Shown: positions 9,592-20,500, numbered from the stretch's first letter. The stretch: 64,000 bases of DNA from Anaerolineae bacterium (GCA_022824565.1 JAJDZQ010000103.1:37590-101589); one strand, 5' to 3'. Translations and numbers: made by a program. The notes: generated from the letters alone by a model not told the origin.

Positions 9592-10571
9592 AGCGACTGC
9601 AGATCTTCTTGGGTCCGCGCAACTTCCGCTTTTTGCTGGGCTTGCTGGCTGCCACGGGCTTGGCGAGCCTGGCGTTGACGGCAATTGGCGGCGATCAAGG
9701 TTGGGCGACTGCGTTGCAGACTGTGTTGCTGCTGGTCTTTCTTTTGGGCGCGTCGGGCCTGATTCTCAGCCGACTGCCCAGCGAGGAACGCAAACGTTGG
9801 CTCGGTGTAGCGCTGCCGGCGCTGCTGGCGATGTGGATTGGCAGCTTGGTCGCGCCGCAGCTAAACGGGTTGTTTGTGGGCGCGGGCTTGGGCTGGATCG
9901 TCGCTGGCCTATTTATCTTCCGCCGCACGGGTTCGGGCCATGTCAAGGCGGCTATCAAAGCCATGCGCAAAAGCGATTATGCAGCCGCTATCGCCGCCAT
10001 GAACGCGCAGATTGCCGAAGAACCCCGCGCAGCCGAACATTACCGATTTCGCGCCGAACTGCATCGCCTGGCGGACAGGCTGCCAGCCGCGCGCAAGGAT
10101 TATCGACGGATGGTCGAACTGGAACCGGGCTCGGCTGTGGCGCACAACGGCCTCGCGGAAGTCGAGCTGCAGGCGGGGCGTTATTTGCAAGCGCGTGAAG
10201 CGGCGCGCAAAGCCCAGGAACTTGCGCCGGACGAATGGGTAGCCGCTTACAATCTGGGCATGATTGAAGACCGTCTGCACGATAGCCACGCCGTGATTCG
10301 TCACATCGAAGCGGCGCTGGCAGCAAAAATGCCCGATTCTCGACATCGGCTCTTGGCGCATTTATACTTGTGGCGCGCGCATAGCCGGCTGGATGATGTT
10401 GTTGCTGCGGATGCTGCGTTGGCAGCGCTGCGGCGGGAGCGCGCGGGCCAAGAAGAATGGCAGGTTATCATGAGCGCAGACGAGGCGAAGGCGCTGCGAG
10501 CGGTGCTGGAAGACGATATTGAACAGGCGCGCCAACTGATCGCTGGCGAGCCGCTATCCATACCAGGCTAG
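9585..10571 (+). CDS. Membrane-anchored TPR protein (first of three)
   Basis: A 328-residue protein with four predicted N-terminal membrane helices (about residues 15-37, 43-62, 72-93 and 95-111) followed by a cytoplasmic TPR domain of about five repeats (from about 117). Repeats such as YAAAIAAMNAQIAEEPRAAEHY and AVAHNGLAEVELQAGRYLQAREAARKA are visible. It is the first of three consecutive genes with this architecture and overlaps the upstream unknown gene by 7 bp. No enzymatic motif is visible. A role as a membrane scaffold is inferred from architecture only. Confidence 0.75.
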   Translation: MLKRLQIFLGPRNFRFLLGLLAATGLASLALTAIGGDQGWATALQTVLLLVFLLGASGLILSRLPSEERKRWLGVALPALLAMWIGSLVAPQLNGLFVGAGLGWIVAGLFIFRRTGSGHVKAAIKAMRKSDYAAAIAAMNAQIAEEPRAAEHYRFRAELHRLADRLPAARKDYRRMVELEPGSAVAHNGLAEVELQAGRYLQAREAARKAQELAPDEWVAAYNLGMIEDRLHDSHAVIRHIEAALAAKMPDSRHRLLAHLYLWRAHSRLDDVVAADAALAALRRERAGQEEWQVIMSADEAKALRAVLEDDIEQARQLIAGEPLSIPG

Positions 10572-10580
10572 GAGCGAACG

Positions 10581-11468
10581 ATGTCGCTGCGACGGTTATT
10601 GGCCTGGGTTGCGGTTTTTGTCTGCGTTGGACTGGCCGCGCTGGGCTTTATCATCTTCGTAATCGGCATGTTGATCGAACTGGCGGATGGCATCACCCAG
10701 CCGCTCGAGCCCTATTTGTCGCCAGTTGCGCAGATGTCGCTGGCCGGCTTGTGTTTGTCGGCGAGCATGATCTTGCTGGGCTTCTTTTTGGTGGGCATCC
10801 TGCTGGCGCGGCAGTCGCGGCGTTATGGCGCGGGCTATGGCGAGGCTTATCGACTCATACAGAATATGCAATTTCCGCAGGCGATCCAGTTGCTAGAGCG
10901 CGTGCTGGCTGGCGGCAAGATCACGCCTGACCTGCTGATGCTGCTAACCAGCGCCTATGCGTACAATGGCCAGCTGGCAAAAGCGCAAGAAACTGCCGAT
11001 CGCGCTGTGCAGCTTTTCCCCGGCGATGCGGGCGCGTATATGACTTTGGCGAATGGCTATCGGATGCAAGCCAGTTATGGCGAGGCGGCGCTGGCATTGC
11101 AGACTGCCGCGCAGCTTTCCCCTACGCAGCCGATTATCTGGGCAGAACTGGGCTTTGTGCAGCAGTTGGCGGGCGAACACGACTCAGCCATCGAGTCCTT
11201 CAAACATGCCGCGCTCTATTCCATGCCGTCCATGTATGCTGTGCGCGTCAACTATTATCTGTCGAAGCATTTTCAAAAACTGGGCGAAGAGGATGATGCC
11301 CGCGGCGCGACCAATCGGATGATCGACACGCGACATGGCTTGCAAGCCTGGAAGTCGACCCTGCGCGCCCTGGAAGGCACGGCTTATGGCAGCCTGCTCA
11401 ATTATGAACTGGAAAAGATCGAGGTGGCGATCGGCGAGGCGCAGTCGGTGAGCAAGCAACCGGCATGA
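10581..11468 (+). CDS. Membrane-anchored TPR protein (second of three)
   Basis: A 295-residue protein with two predicted membrane helices (about residues 7-33 and 50-75), then TPR repeats through most of the rest (for example AIQLLERVLAGGKITPDLLMLLTSAYAYNGQ and GAYMTLANGYRMQASYGEAALAL). GGAGCG precedes the ATG. It lies 9 bp after the first TPR gene and overlaps the third by 4 bp. Similar architecture but different membrane-helix number suggests duplication followed by divergence. Confidence 0.75.
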   Translation: MSLRRLLAWVAVFVCVGLAALGFIIFVIGMLIELADGITQPLEPYLSPVAQMSLAGLCLSASMILLGFFLVGILLARQSRRYGAGYGEAYRLIQNMQFPQAIQLLERVLAGGKITPDLLMLLTSAYAYNGQLAKAQETADRAVQLFPGDAGAYMTLANGYRMQASYGEAALALQTAAQLSPTQPIIWAELGFVQQLAGEHDSAIESFKHAALYSMPSMYAVRVNYYLSKHFQKLGEEDDARGATNRMIDTRHGLQAWKSTLRALEGTAYGSLLNYELEKIEVAIGEAQSVSKQPA

Positions 11469-12271
11469 TGCTGCGTCATTTTTTGCGAGATTTGACGCGG
11501 CGCAGCCCGGAATGGGACAAACAGACGCGTCTTGCGGTGATGATGGCGCTAGCGCTGCTGGTGATCTTGCTGGCTGCGGGGTTGGCAGGTCCGCCGCAAT
11601 TGCAGTTGCCAGCGCGCATCGGCGCATTTGGCTTGCTGGTCACGCTGCAGTTGCTCTTTTTGTGGGGCAACCGCCGCGATGTTTCGCCTTATCATCAGGC
11701 GCAGCAGCATTTTATCGCGGGCGACTATGCGGCGGCTCGGTCGCTGCTCGAGTCGCTGCCCGAACACGGACGCGAGTCGGTCGATGCCTTGGTTTTGCTG
11801 GGCAACAGCTACCGAAATCTGGGACAATTTGAGCAGGCTGCACGAGCTTTGCAGCGCGCGTTGGACAACAAGCCGCGGCATCACCTCGCGCTCTTCAGCA
11901 TGGGCAAATTGCTGATGATGCAGGGAAAGTATCCTGCCGCTAGGGATTTCATCGAGTCGGCTTTGGCAGCTGGCTCGCCAGATATCGTGCGCCTGGAGCT
12001 GGGACAGTGCCACTTCCTGGGCGGCGACGAGCCAGCCGCGCGGCAACAATTTATCGCCGTTCGCCCACATTTGCAGGGCTCGCCCGAACAGGTTGCCTTG
12101 CTGGAAAGCTACTTGCACCAGTTGGGAGTCGCCCAAGCGCCGGATGTCGAGAGCGAAACCATCCAGTATTGGCGCCACGAAGCGCAGAAAGCCGCCAACA
12201 CGGAATACGGCGAGCACCTGCGCCAACTCGTGCGCGCCTGGGCAGCGACCAGTAGCCAGCCAGCCGCTTGA
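11465..12271 (+). CDS. Membrane-anchored TPR protein (third of three)
   Basis: A 268-residue protein with a basic N-terminal segment, two predicted membrane helices (about residues 24-42 and 50-68) and three to four TPR units beginning at PYHQAQQHFIAGDYAAARSLL. The ATGA overlap with the preceding gene indicates coupled translation. It ends the operon; ileS starts 76 bp later on the same strand. Confidence 0.75.
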   Translation: MMLRHFLRDLTRRSPEWDKQTRLAVMMALALLVILLAAGLAGPPQLQLPARIGAFGLLVTLQLLFLWGNRRDVSPYHQAQQHFIAGDYAAARSLLESLPEHGRESVDALVLLGNSYRNLGQFEQAARALQRALDNKPRHHLALFSMGKLLMMQGKYPAARDFIESALAAGSPDIVRLELGQCHFLGGDEPAARQQFIAVRPHLQGSPEQVALLESYLHQLGVAQAPDVESETIQYWRHEAQKAANTEYGEHLRQLVRAWAATSSQPAA

Positions 12272-12347
12272 CTTCCACCCTTTCGCCGCTTGGCAAGTTC
12301 AGCCATAATCGCTGCCGAATCCGTTTGTCTGCGGGGACTATGCGCGC

Positions 12348-15300
12348 ATGTTTAGGGCAGTCGATACCAGGGTCAACAGCGAGTCGATCAACCGGCTCGA
12401 GCAGCAGCAACTGGACTTTTGGCGCTTCAACCGCATCTTTGAACGCACAACGGAAGGGCGCGACGACGCTCCCCGCTATGTCTTCTATGAAGGACCGCCC
12501 ACAGCCAATGGCAAACCGGGCAGCCATCATGTGCTGGCGCGCGCATTCAAAGACATGTTCCCGCGGTACAAGGTCATGCAAGGCTTTTATTGCCTGCGCC
12601 GCGGCGGCTGGGATACACATGGCTTGCCGGTCGAAATCGAGGTGGAAAAAGAACTGGGCTTCGACAGCAAAGCGCAGATTGAAGAATACGGCGTCGCCGA
12701 GTTCAATGCGCGCTGCCGCGAAAATGTCTTCCGCCACATCAATGAATGGGAAAAACTGACCGAACGCACCGGGTTTTGGGTCAACCTGGATGACGCCTAT
12801 GTGACCTTTTCCAATGATTACATCGAAAGTGTTTGGTGGATTCTCAAGCAATTTTGGGATAAAGGTTTGCTATATCGTGGCTACAAGGTCGTGCCCTACA
12901 GCCCCTCATCGGGCACGCCGCTCAGCAGTCACGAAGTCGCGCAGGGGTACAAGACCATCACTGACCCCAGCGTTTTTGTGCGCTTCCCGCTGCGCGACAG
13001 ACCCGGCGTGTATATGCTCGCCTGGACGACCACGCCCTGGACTCTGCCCGCCAATTCTGCGTTGGCTGTTGGCGCAGATGTCTCGTATGTCTTGGTCGAA
13101 GGTCCTGCGCCCGACGGCGAAGACACCGAGCAGCTGATCCTTGCCGAAGCGCTTTTGGAACAGGTGCTGCGCGATCCAGCCGCCTACCGCGTTGTCGACC
13201 GCATGAGCGGCAAAGACCTGCTGGGCTGGCGTTATCAGCCGCTGTATACATTCTTGCCTGTCGAGCAGGATTATGCCTATGTGGTGGCTGCCGATTATGT
13301 CAGCACCAGCGATGGCACCGGTATCGTGCATACGGCGCCAGCTTATGGCGTGGATGACCTGGCGACGGGCCGCAAATACGACCTGCCCGTGCTGATTACG
13401 GTCGATGAAAGCGGCTGCTTTGTCGATGCGGTTTCGACCTTTCGCGGCATGTGGTTCAAAGATGCCGACCGCCATATCATCGCCGACTTGTCCGAGCGCG
13501 GTTTGATGTATCGGCGCGAAACCACCGAACACAGTTATCCACACAACTGGCGCGATGGCTCGCCCTTGATGTACTTCGCGCGTGAAACCTGGTTCATCGA
13601 TACGCTCAAGTACAAACAGACCATGGTCGACTTGAACCAGACTGTCAAATGGGTGCCGCAGCATGTGCGCGACGGCCGCTTTGGCAACTGGCTGGACGAC
13701 TTGAAAGAGTGGTCGCTGGGCAGAGAACGCTATTGGGGCACGCCGCTGCCCGTCTGGCTGGATGATACCAACGGCGACATGATCTGCGTGGGCAGCATCG
13801 GCGAGCTTGGCGAACTGGCCGGCAAAGATCTTAGCGAGTTGGACCTGCACCGGCCCTTTGTCGACGACATCACATTTGAAAACCCGACCGGCGAAGGTGG
13901 CACGATGCGCCGTGTGCCCGAAGTCATCGATGTCTGGTTCGACAGCGGTGCCATGCAACTGGCGCAATGGGCGTTTCCACAACACAACCGCGACATCCTC
14001 GAAGAGCAGCATCCCGCCGATTACATCTGCGAGGCGGTCGACCAAACGCGCGGCTGGTTCTATAGCCTGCATGCCATCTCTGCCATGCTCTTTGAGACAG
14101 TCGCATTCAAGAATGTGATATGCCTGGGGCACATCCTGGACGAAAATGGGCAGAAGATGTCCAAGAGCAAAGGCAATATCGTCGATCCCTGGACAGTCCT
14201 GGAGCAGACTGGCGCCGATGCCTTCCGCTGGTATCTGTACACCTCGGGACCGCCTGGCGAGCCGCGGCGCTTTTCTATCAATCTGGTCAACGAAGTCATC
14301 AAGAAGTTTTGGTCGACATTGTGGAATACCTATGGCTTCTTCGTGACTTATGCCAATATTGATGGCTGGCTGCCCGATCAACCCGCGCCCGAACCCGCGC
14401 AGCGCGACTTGCTCGACCAATGGCTATTGGCCGAATTGCACAAGCTAATCAAGGTCGTGACCGACGCCTTTGAGGACTACGACGCGACCAATGCCACCCG
14501 TCCCATCGAGGACTTTGTCGAGCGCCTCAGCAATTGGTATGTGCGCTTGAGCCGCGACCGCTTCTGGAAGAGCGAAGCCGACAACAGCAAGCTTTCTGCC
14601 TATGCCACCCTGTACGAAGCGCTCTGCACTATCGCGCAGTTGCTCGCGCCGACCATGCCCTTCCTCAGCGAAGAGATGTATCGCAATCTGGTTGCCGAGC
14701 AATTCAAGGCGTTGCCAGAAAGCGTACACCTTTCGCAATGGCCCCCGGTCGACGAATCGCTGCTGAACGACGCGCTTGTGGACGAGATGGCGCTGGTTCG
14801 GCGCTTGGTCAGCCTTGGTTTGGCAGCGCGCAACGCGGTTCAGCTGGGTGTGCGGCAGCCGTTGGCCAGCGCACAATTCGCCTTGCGCGATGTTGCCGAA
14901 GCGCAGGTGGTCGGGCGTCACGCCGCTTTGATCCGATCCGAGTTGAACCTCAAACGACTCGATGTGATGGGCGCGGACGAAGCTGGCGAAATGAGCGCGA
15001 CCACGCACTATCGGTTGAACCCGCTGCCGCGCTTTCTGGGGCGCAAGTTCGGCAGAGACTTCAAAACTGTACAGGCTGCCTTGCGCGATGGCGAGCAGGA
15101 TTTTGTACGTCCCTACGCCCTGCAGCTGCTGGACGGACAGGATATCACCCTGGAGCTGGACGGGGCGCAATTTGAGATCTTGAACCAGGAATGCGAAGTC
15201 AAGGTCAATGTCGAGACACCGCCAGGCGCTGTAGAAGATGGCGGCTATATGGTCATCCTGGATACGCAGCTGACGCCCGACCTGGTGGCGGAGGGCTTGG

Positions 15301-15551
15301 CGCGCGAATTGATCCGCCGCATCCAGACTCTGCGCAAACGCGCCGACTTCGCCCTCGACGACCGCATTGATATCGTCTACTGCGAGGCCAGCGATGAGGT
15401 TGACGATGTGCTGCAACTGTATCGCGGCTACATCAGCTCTGAGACGCTGGCCGACTCACTGCAGTCGGGCAGGTTGTCTCCCGCTTATGTGAGCGAGACC
15501 GTTGATGTCAAAGGTCAAGTGGTCACCATCGGCGTTCGGCGCGCGCGTTAG
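12348..15551 (+). CDS. ileS: Isoleucyl-tRNA synthetase, type II, with GxHH active-site motif
   Basis: Charges tRNA(Ile) with isoleucine; 1067 residues, the size of the long eukaryote-like IleRS2 class. The ATP-binding HxGH signature is altered: residues 58-61 read GSHH within PTANGKPGSHHVLAR. The KMSKS loop is intact (K603-S607, KMSKSKGN). Further family markers are GGWDTHGLPVE, the CP1 editing region (TTPWTLPAN) and DQTRGWFYSLH. The C-terminal anticodon-binding domain is long and lacks the zinc cysteines of type I enzymes. The gene is preceded by only 76 bp, too short for a T-box leader. GxHH-type IleRS2 enzymes are known to resist mupirocin strongly. Confidence 0.95.
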   Translation: MFRAVDTRVNSESINRLEQQQLDFWRFNRIFERTTEGRDDAPRYVFYEGPPTANGKPGSHHVLARAFKDMFPRYKVMQGFYCLRRGGWDTHGLPVEIEVEKELGFDSKAQIEEYGVAEFNARCRENVFRHINEWEKLTERTGFWVNLDDAYVTFSNDYIESVWWILKQFWDKGLLYRGYKVVPYSPSSGTPLSSHEVAQGYKTITDPSVFVRFPLRDRPGVYMLAWTTTPWTLPANSALAVGADVSYVLVEGPAPDGEDTEQLILAEALLEQVLRDPAAYRVVDRMSGKDLLGWRYQPLYTFLPVEQDYAYVVAADYVSTSDGTGIVHTAPAYGVDDLATGRKYDLPVLITVDESGCFVDAVSTFRGMWFKDADRHIIADLSERGLMYRRETTEHSYPHNWRDGSPLMYFARETWFIDTLKYKQTMVDLNQTVKWVPQHVRDGRFGNWLDDLKEWSLGRERYWGTPLPVWLDDTNGDMICVGSIGELGELAGKDLSELDLHRPFVDDITFENPTGEGGTMRRVPEVIDVWFDSGAMQLAQWAFPQHNRDILEEQHPADYICEAVDQTRGWFYSLHAISAMLFETVAFKNVICLGHILDENGQKMSKSKGNIVDPWTVLEQTGADAFRWYLYTSGPPGEPRRFSINLVNEVIKKFWSTLWNTYGFFVTYANIDGWLPDQPAPEPAQRDLLDQWLLAELHKLIKVVTDAFEDYDATNATRPIEDFVERLSNWYVRLSRDRFWKSEADNSKLSAYATLYEALCTIAQLLAPTMPFLSEEMYRNLVAEQFKALPESVHLSQWPPVDESLLNDALVDEMALVRRLVSLGLAARNAVQLGVRQPLASAQFALRDVAEAQVVGRHAALIRSELNLKRLDVMGADEAGEMSATTHYRLNPLPRFLGRKFGRDFKTVQAALRDGEQDFVRPYALQLLDGQDITLELDGAQFEILNQECEVKVNVETPPGAVEDGGYMVILDTQLTPDLVAEGLARELIRRIQTLRKRADFALDDRIDIVYCEASDEVDDVLQLYRGYISSETLADSLQSGRLSPAYVSETVDVKGQVVTIGVRRAR

Positions 15552-15794
15552 TTCCTCCCTCCTCTTCTTTGCGCGCAGGGCAGGCCCAGTTTTTTGGATG
15601 ACGATGTGGTGTAGCGGATTAGCTAAATCTCCCAAGCGAATCCGCCAGTGTTGCCTTCAACTGCTCTTGCAGACAATTCCCACTATGCTATAGTTGTCAA
15701 TATTGTACAAATCTGCGGGCCATCGCGAACAATGCCAAATGGCTAGCCCCATAATTTTCGCTTGCACTGGCCGGCAAACATCCAGGATTTGGTC
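15552..15794. other. Intergenic gap, ileS to PucR gene
   Basis: A 243-bp non-coding stretch with lower GC in its second half (CTATAGTTGTCAATATTGTA around 15690-15710). I see no hairpin with a U-tract after ileS and no convincing gene. The AT-rich part may hold the PucR promoter, but I could not find a hexamer pair with good spacing. Confidence 0.5.
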
Positions 15795-17432
15795 ATGTCG
15801 GATAAAAATACAGCCACCTTGCAATCTCTGCTGCGCTATTCGCTGCCGCTTGGCGCAAATCTCATCGCTGGCGACCCAGAAACGCAGGTGAATTGGGCGG
15901 TTACGATCCGCGCGCAGCCACCGGTCTTCCCGGATATCTATGGGGGCGAGCTGGCGCTGGTTTCGATGGATGTGCTGCGCAGCTTTGACAGCCGGTTGAC
16001 CTTGGCCAGTGTGCTGCGCCAGTTGGTCGCAGTCGGTGTGAACGCGGTGCTGGCGACTGGCGCGGCACAATCGGAAGCCATCCAGGCAGCCAATGAATGC
16101 GGCGTGTCGCTGTTGAATGTCCCCGCAGATACCAGTTTGACCACGGTCGAGCGCGCTGTAAATTCGCTGATACTCAATCAGTCGGCGCGGTTGACCGAGC
16201 GCGCAATCGAAATCCAGCGGCAGCTGACTCGCCTGGCTGCCGAAAATCGTGATTTGCCCAGCCTGTTGCAGGTGATGTCGCGTTCGACTGGCAAGGCGTT
16301 GGTCGCGCATGATGGCGCTGGCCAGTTAATCGCCCAGGCGCTGCCCTATGTCGGACGTCGCAGCTTCAACGGGCAAACGCAAACGGCCGCGCAACTCGCC
16401 GATTTTCAAGATTGGCTGGGTCATGAAGCGCCATCCAGCCAAGGCGTAATCAGCGCCAGCCCACTGGGTTATACGACTGTGCTCCAGGTAGAAAAGCGCG
16501 TCGCTGGCTACCTCTCGCTGGTGGATAGCGCAGCCAGCTTGACCGAGTTCGACCGACTGGTGCTGACTTATGGCGCTGATGTTTGCGCGATTGAAATGGC
16601 AAAGAACCGCGCAATCGCCTCGGCTGTCGAACAAACGCGCGGCGACTGGATCCAGATGTGGCTTAGTGGCACGCCAGCCGATGATGATTTGCTGCGTGTG
16701 CGCGCCCAGCAAGCCGGTTTCGCCGCTGAGACAGCCTATGCGACGGTGGTCTTCCGCGCGGGCAACGAATCTGGTCAATCGCGGACTTTGGCGTCGCTCG
16801 TTTCGCTCGTCCGCGATGACATGTCGCGCCGTCAACTGGAAGGCGCTGTGGGCAGCTATGTCGATGCCATCGTGGCGCTGTACCCGATTGACGAAGCCGA
16901 CAGCAGTTCCCTGTCCAGGCTGCGATCGCTGGTCGAGTCGCTGCGCGATCAATTGGCAACGCGCGCGCCGCGAGAGCCGGTCGCCGCAGGCATCAGTCGC
17001 ACCGTAACAGGCCTTTCGGCTCTGCGTGATGCCTACCGCGAAGCCAAAGACGCCATCGGCATCGCCTGCCAACTGGGCGAGCACGAATCCGCCACTTTCT
17101 ATGGCGACCTGAAGCTCTATCAACTGTTGCTGGCTTTGAAAGAGCGCAATCTGCCGCAATTGCAGCAATTTCATGTCGATGCCCTGGGCCCATTGCTAGA
17201 GCACGACCGCAGCAGACGCAGCGAGTTGGTGCGCACTTTGACGGGATTCTTCGCGGCAAATGGCAATCTGGCGCGGGCAGCCCAAGAGCTGGATGTGCAC
17301 CGCAATACACTGGTCTACCGGCTGGAGCGCATCGCCGATCTCACCAAGCTCGACCTGGACGACGCCGATAACCGCCTCATCTTGCACCTGGCCTTGAAGA
17401 CGCAGCGCGTATTGGCCACCATCCCGGAGTAA
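15795..17432 (+). CDS. PucR/CdaR-family transcriptional regulator
   Basis: A 545-residue regulator. The N-terminal half carries a PucR-type sensor domain. It is followed by a region like the GGDEF-derived domain of the family and a C-terminal helix-turn-helix with the signature AQELDVHRNTLVYRLERI near residues 495-515. Family members control purine catabolism (PucR), sugar diacid use (CdaR) and amino-acid use. The ATG at 15795 has AGGA 8 bp upstream and is preferred to a longer reading. It faces gltB, and a second PucR gene lies on the far side of gltB. The effector is unknown; nitrogen or purine sensing is plausible but inferred. Confidence 0.88.
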   Translation: MSDKNTATLQSLLRYSLPLGANLIAGDPETQVNWAVTIRAQPPVFPDIYGGELALVSMDVLRSFDSRLTLASVLRQLVAVGVNAVLATGAAQSEAIQAANECGVSLLNVPADTSLTTVERAVNSLILNQSARLTERAIEIQRQLTRLAAENRDLPSLLQVMSRSTGKALVAHDGAGQLIAQALPYVGRRSFNGQTQTAAQLADFQDWLGHEAPSSQGVISASPLGYTTVLQVEKRVAGYLSLVDSAASLTEFDRLVLTYGADVCAIEMAKNRAIASAVEQTRGDWIQMWLSGTPADDDLLRVRAQQAGFAAETAYATVVFRAGNESGQSRTLASLVSLVRDDMSRRQLEGAVGSYVDAIVALYPIDEADSSSLSRLRSLVESLRDQLATRAPREPVAAGISRTVTGLSALRDAYREAKDAIGIACQLGEHESATFYGDLKLYQLLLALKERNLPQLQQFHVDALGPLLEHDRSRRSELVRTLTGFFAANGNLARAAQELDVHRNTLVYRLERIADLTKLDLDDADNRLILHLALKTQRVLATIPE

Positions 17433-17461
17433 ATGTCGAACAATCTCTATTTTGGGATTTC

Positions 17462-17482
17462 GGGCGAGTCACCGCCTCGCCC
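17462..17482. repeat. Short hairpin repeat between convergent PucR and gltB genes
   Basis: GGGCGAG...CTCGCCC forms a 7-bp stem with a 7-nt loop at the meeting point of two convergent genes. No U-tract follows on either strand, so terminator function is uncertain. A 23-nt stretch overlapping it (17464-17486) recurs with one mismatch at 54699-54721, showing that it belongs to a dispersed repeat. Confidence 0.55.
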
Positions 17483-17505
17483 CTACCTGGGGTTACGCGG
17501 GTTGG

Positions 17506-20500
17506 CTAGCTTTCGTTGACGATTTTGTGCGCCATGGGCGGCGCGATCTTGACGAAGTGATCGCCCGGACGCCGCAGCAGCGCATACAGCGGCTCGGCAG
17601 CCCGCGACTGATGATTCTCTTCCAACGTGCGGATGTAGGCATTCAGTAGCTCGCGCAGATCGTCTTCGCCTTCGTCGTCCAGCGGAACGATCTGCACGAC
17701 CGAGCCAGCGGCGATGCGATTGCGAATCGCGTCAATGGTCAAGCCCATCTTTGGCTGCACGCGCTGATAAACGACGCCACCGGTCATGCCGGCGCACATC
17801 CAGGGACCAGGATCGCCCAACACAACTGCCCGTCCCGACGTCATATACTCGAAGGCATAGCCCTTGAGGTTGGCGCGTGCACCCAAACCGCCCAGCGAGT
17901 CGGTAAGCGGCTCGCGGATTTCGCCACCGAAGACGACATCGGCGCCACTCATGCGGATGCAGGCGCGGGTATCGGCATCGCCCTGTACGATGAACAGACC
18001 GCCCTGCGCGCCATACGCAAAACTCTTGCCCACCGAGCCATCCAGCCGCTTTCCGTTGTGATTCAAGCCTTTGAGGATGGCGACTTTGCTGCCCGCGGCG
18101 CATTTGCCAACGCCATCCTGCGCGCCGCCTTCCACCAGCACATTGACGGGGTCATCGATGAAAGCGGCCAGTCCGTTGCCGGGAATGGCAGAATTGCTGA
18201 AGCTGAGGTTGATCGCGCGGATGCGATTCGCCTGTGGAATAGCCTGGCGTTTGATCGCGCCAGCCAGATGTGTGCCCAGCGCGCGGTCCATCGCCATCAC
18301 CTGCTCGTCGTCATAGGTCAGCTCATAGTCGCCTCTCGCCACATATTCACCGACGATATCCGTGATTTGCTTGCTGACGGTGTTGCGAGGCCGGCTAATG
18401 CGGCGGCCACCGGGCTGGGCGGGCGTCTTCTGCGCGCGCGGCACCGACTTCAGCAGTCCCCCCAAATCTATGCGATCGTGATGCGAACGTTGATAGAGCA
18501 GGTCGGCGCGCCCGACGATCTCTTGCAAGTTGCTGATGCCCATTTTCGCCAGCCACTTGCGAATATCGTCTGCCAATTCGTCGAACATTTTGACAATGCT
18601 GTGGGCAGAGCCGCGCTCTTCAAAGGGCCGGAAGGCTTTGAAATTGCGCTTTTCGGCTTCTTCTGCGGTTTTGACATGCGTGGTGATGCCGACATGGCAG
18701 GTGCCATCTTGGCAACCGCGGCAAATCGTGCAGCCCACCGCCACCATAGCCAGCGTCGCAAAGCCGACTCGGTTGGCACCCAGGCAGACCATCTTGATGA
18801 CATCTCGCCCACTTTTCATGCCGCCATCGACCCAAAGCTCGACATCATCCCGCAAGCCGCTTTCGATCAAGTGGCGATGCGCCAGCCACACGCCGATTTC
18901 GGCCGGCAGCCCGACATGCCGCAGGGCATGCGCGCGCGCCGCCCCCGTTCCGCCGGTGTAACCCGTGATCGTGATAATGTCTGCGCCGGCTTTTGCCACG
19001 CCCACCGCGATGATGCCGATGCCCGGCACGACCGGCAGCTTGACCGATACCTTGGCGTGCGGGTTGGCGGTCTTTAGCTCGTCAATCAACTGCGCCAGGT
19101 CTTCGATGGAATACAAATCGTGGTTGTTGCTGGGCGAAATCAAGCCGACGCCCGGCGTGGTGCTGCGGACAGCCGCGATCTGCTCGGTGACTTTGTAGCC
19201 GGGCAGATGACCGCCTTCGCCTGGTTTTGCGCCTTGGCCGATCTTAATTTCAATGTAGTCGGCAGCATTCAAAAAGGCGATGTTCACGCCGAAGCGCCCC
19301 GATGCCACCTGTTGTCCGCGATTGCGGGGGTGTTTGCCCAGCAGGTCGTGCACTTCGCCGCCTTCGCCATTCATGCAGATGATATTGAGCAAGTGCGCCG
19401 CTTCGGCATACGACCGATAAGCCAGCTCGCCCTGCGATCCGAATGACATCGCGCTGATTAGCACCGGCATATCATAGCCGGCTATGCTGATGTCGACTTC
19501 TTCGGGCGCGATGTGCCGCTCGCTTTCTTTCAGCCCCAGCACATGGCGCAACGACACCGGCATATTGTCTTCCAGCTTCAGCAAAGCCTCTGTGTATTCG
19601 TCGAAGTCCAGCTCGCCATGCGCGACAGCTTCGGCTTTCTTCCACATCTTGGGATAAAAGCGCTCGGGGTTTTTGAGTCGGGCGCGCACTTCGCCACGGA
19701 ATTCCTGGGCGCGCGCCTGGGCGTCATCATGCAGCATGCCCCAGGTCAAACCGCGGCCAGTCGAGCCGAAGTAGTTGGGAGTGCCCAACAGGTTGGCGAT
19801 ATTGCGCGACAAGCCGATCGAACTGAAGCTGTGTCCATACCCGCGCAGCTCGTGACAGCCAACAGTCGAGGTAATTTTTTGCAAACCCGCGTACACGGCT
19901 TTGAGCGTGTTGCCCAGCGCGATCTCCACTTTTTCGGGTATCAGCGGTTTGCGACTGCCGCGCGGCGCAGTGCCCAGGCTGACGGCGTACATGGCATAGG
20001 GCAGGATGGCATTCGCACCCAGGCTCAGGCAAATCGCGAGGTCGTGCAAGTCTCGCAGCGCGCCAGAACGGACAACCAGCCCGCTGCGCCGGCGCAGATT
20101 GGGGTTGTGGTCAGCTTGGCGCAGCGCTTTGTCCACGGCAGCCACAGCCAGCAGCGGGTCAATATACAATTCTTCGCCCGCGGCGATTGCGCTGTCGTCC
20201 AGGATGATGCACTGCGCGCCCGCAAGCACGGCGTCAATAGCGCGCGCCTGCAGCGCCTCGACCGCTTGGTCGACATTGATATCAGCCGGGCAGCCCATCG
20301 ACAGGCATTCCAGCTTGCCGGCGAACATCTCCGCCAGGTCTTCGATCAGCAGGGTGCCCTGTTTAGCAGCGATATCGCGCAGCAGTTCGGCATCGGAAAA
20401 TTCTGGCGGCGCTTCGAGCAGCAGCGGGATCTGCAAGCGGACCAACCTGTCGTTCTGATCACGCCCGCTGGCGACCTCGGGCCGGCAGCCTATCAGCACC

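Noticed and set aside
12272..12347. T-box or other leader riboswitch for ileS
   Set aside because: Only 76 bp separate the TPR gene from ileS and no T-box element or antiterminator stem is visible.
12906..14420. A 504-codon frame antisense to ileS
   Set aside because: It lies wholly inside ileS on the other strand and has no family features.
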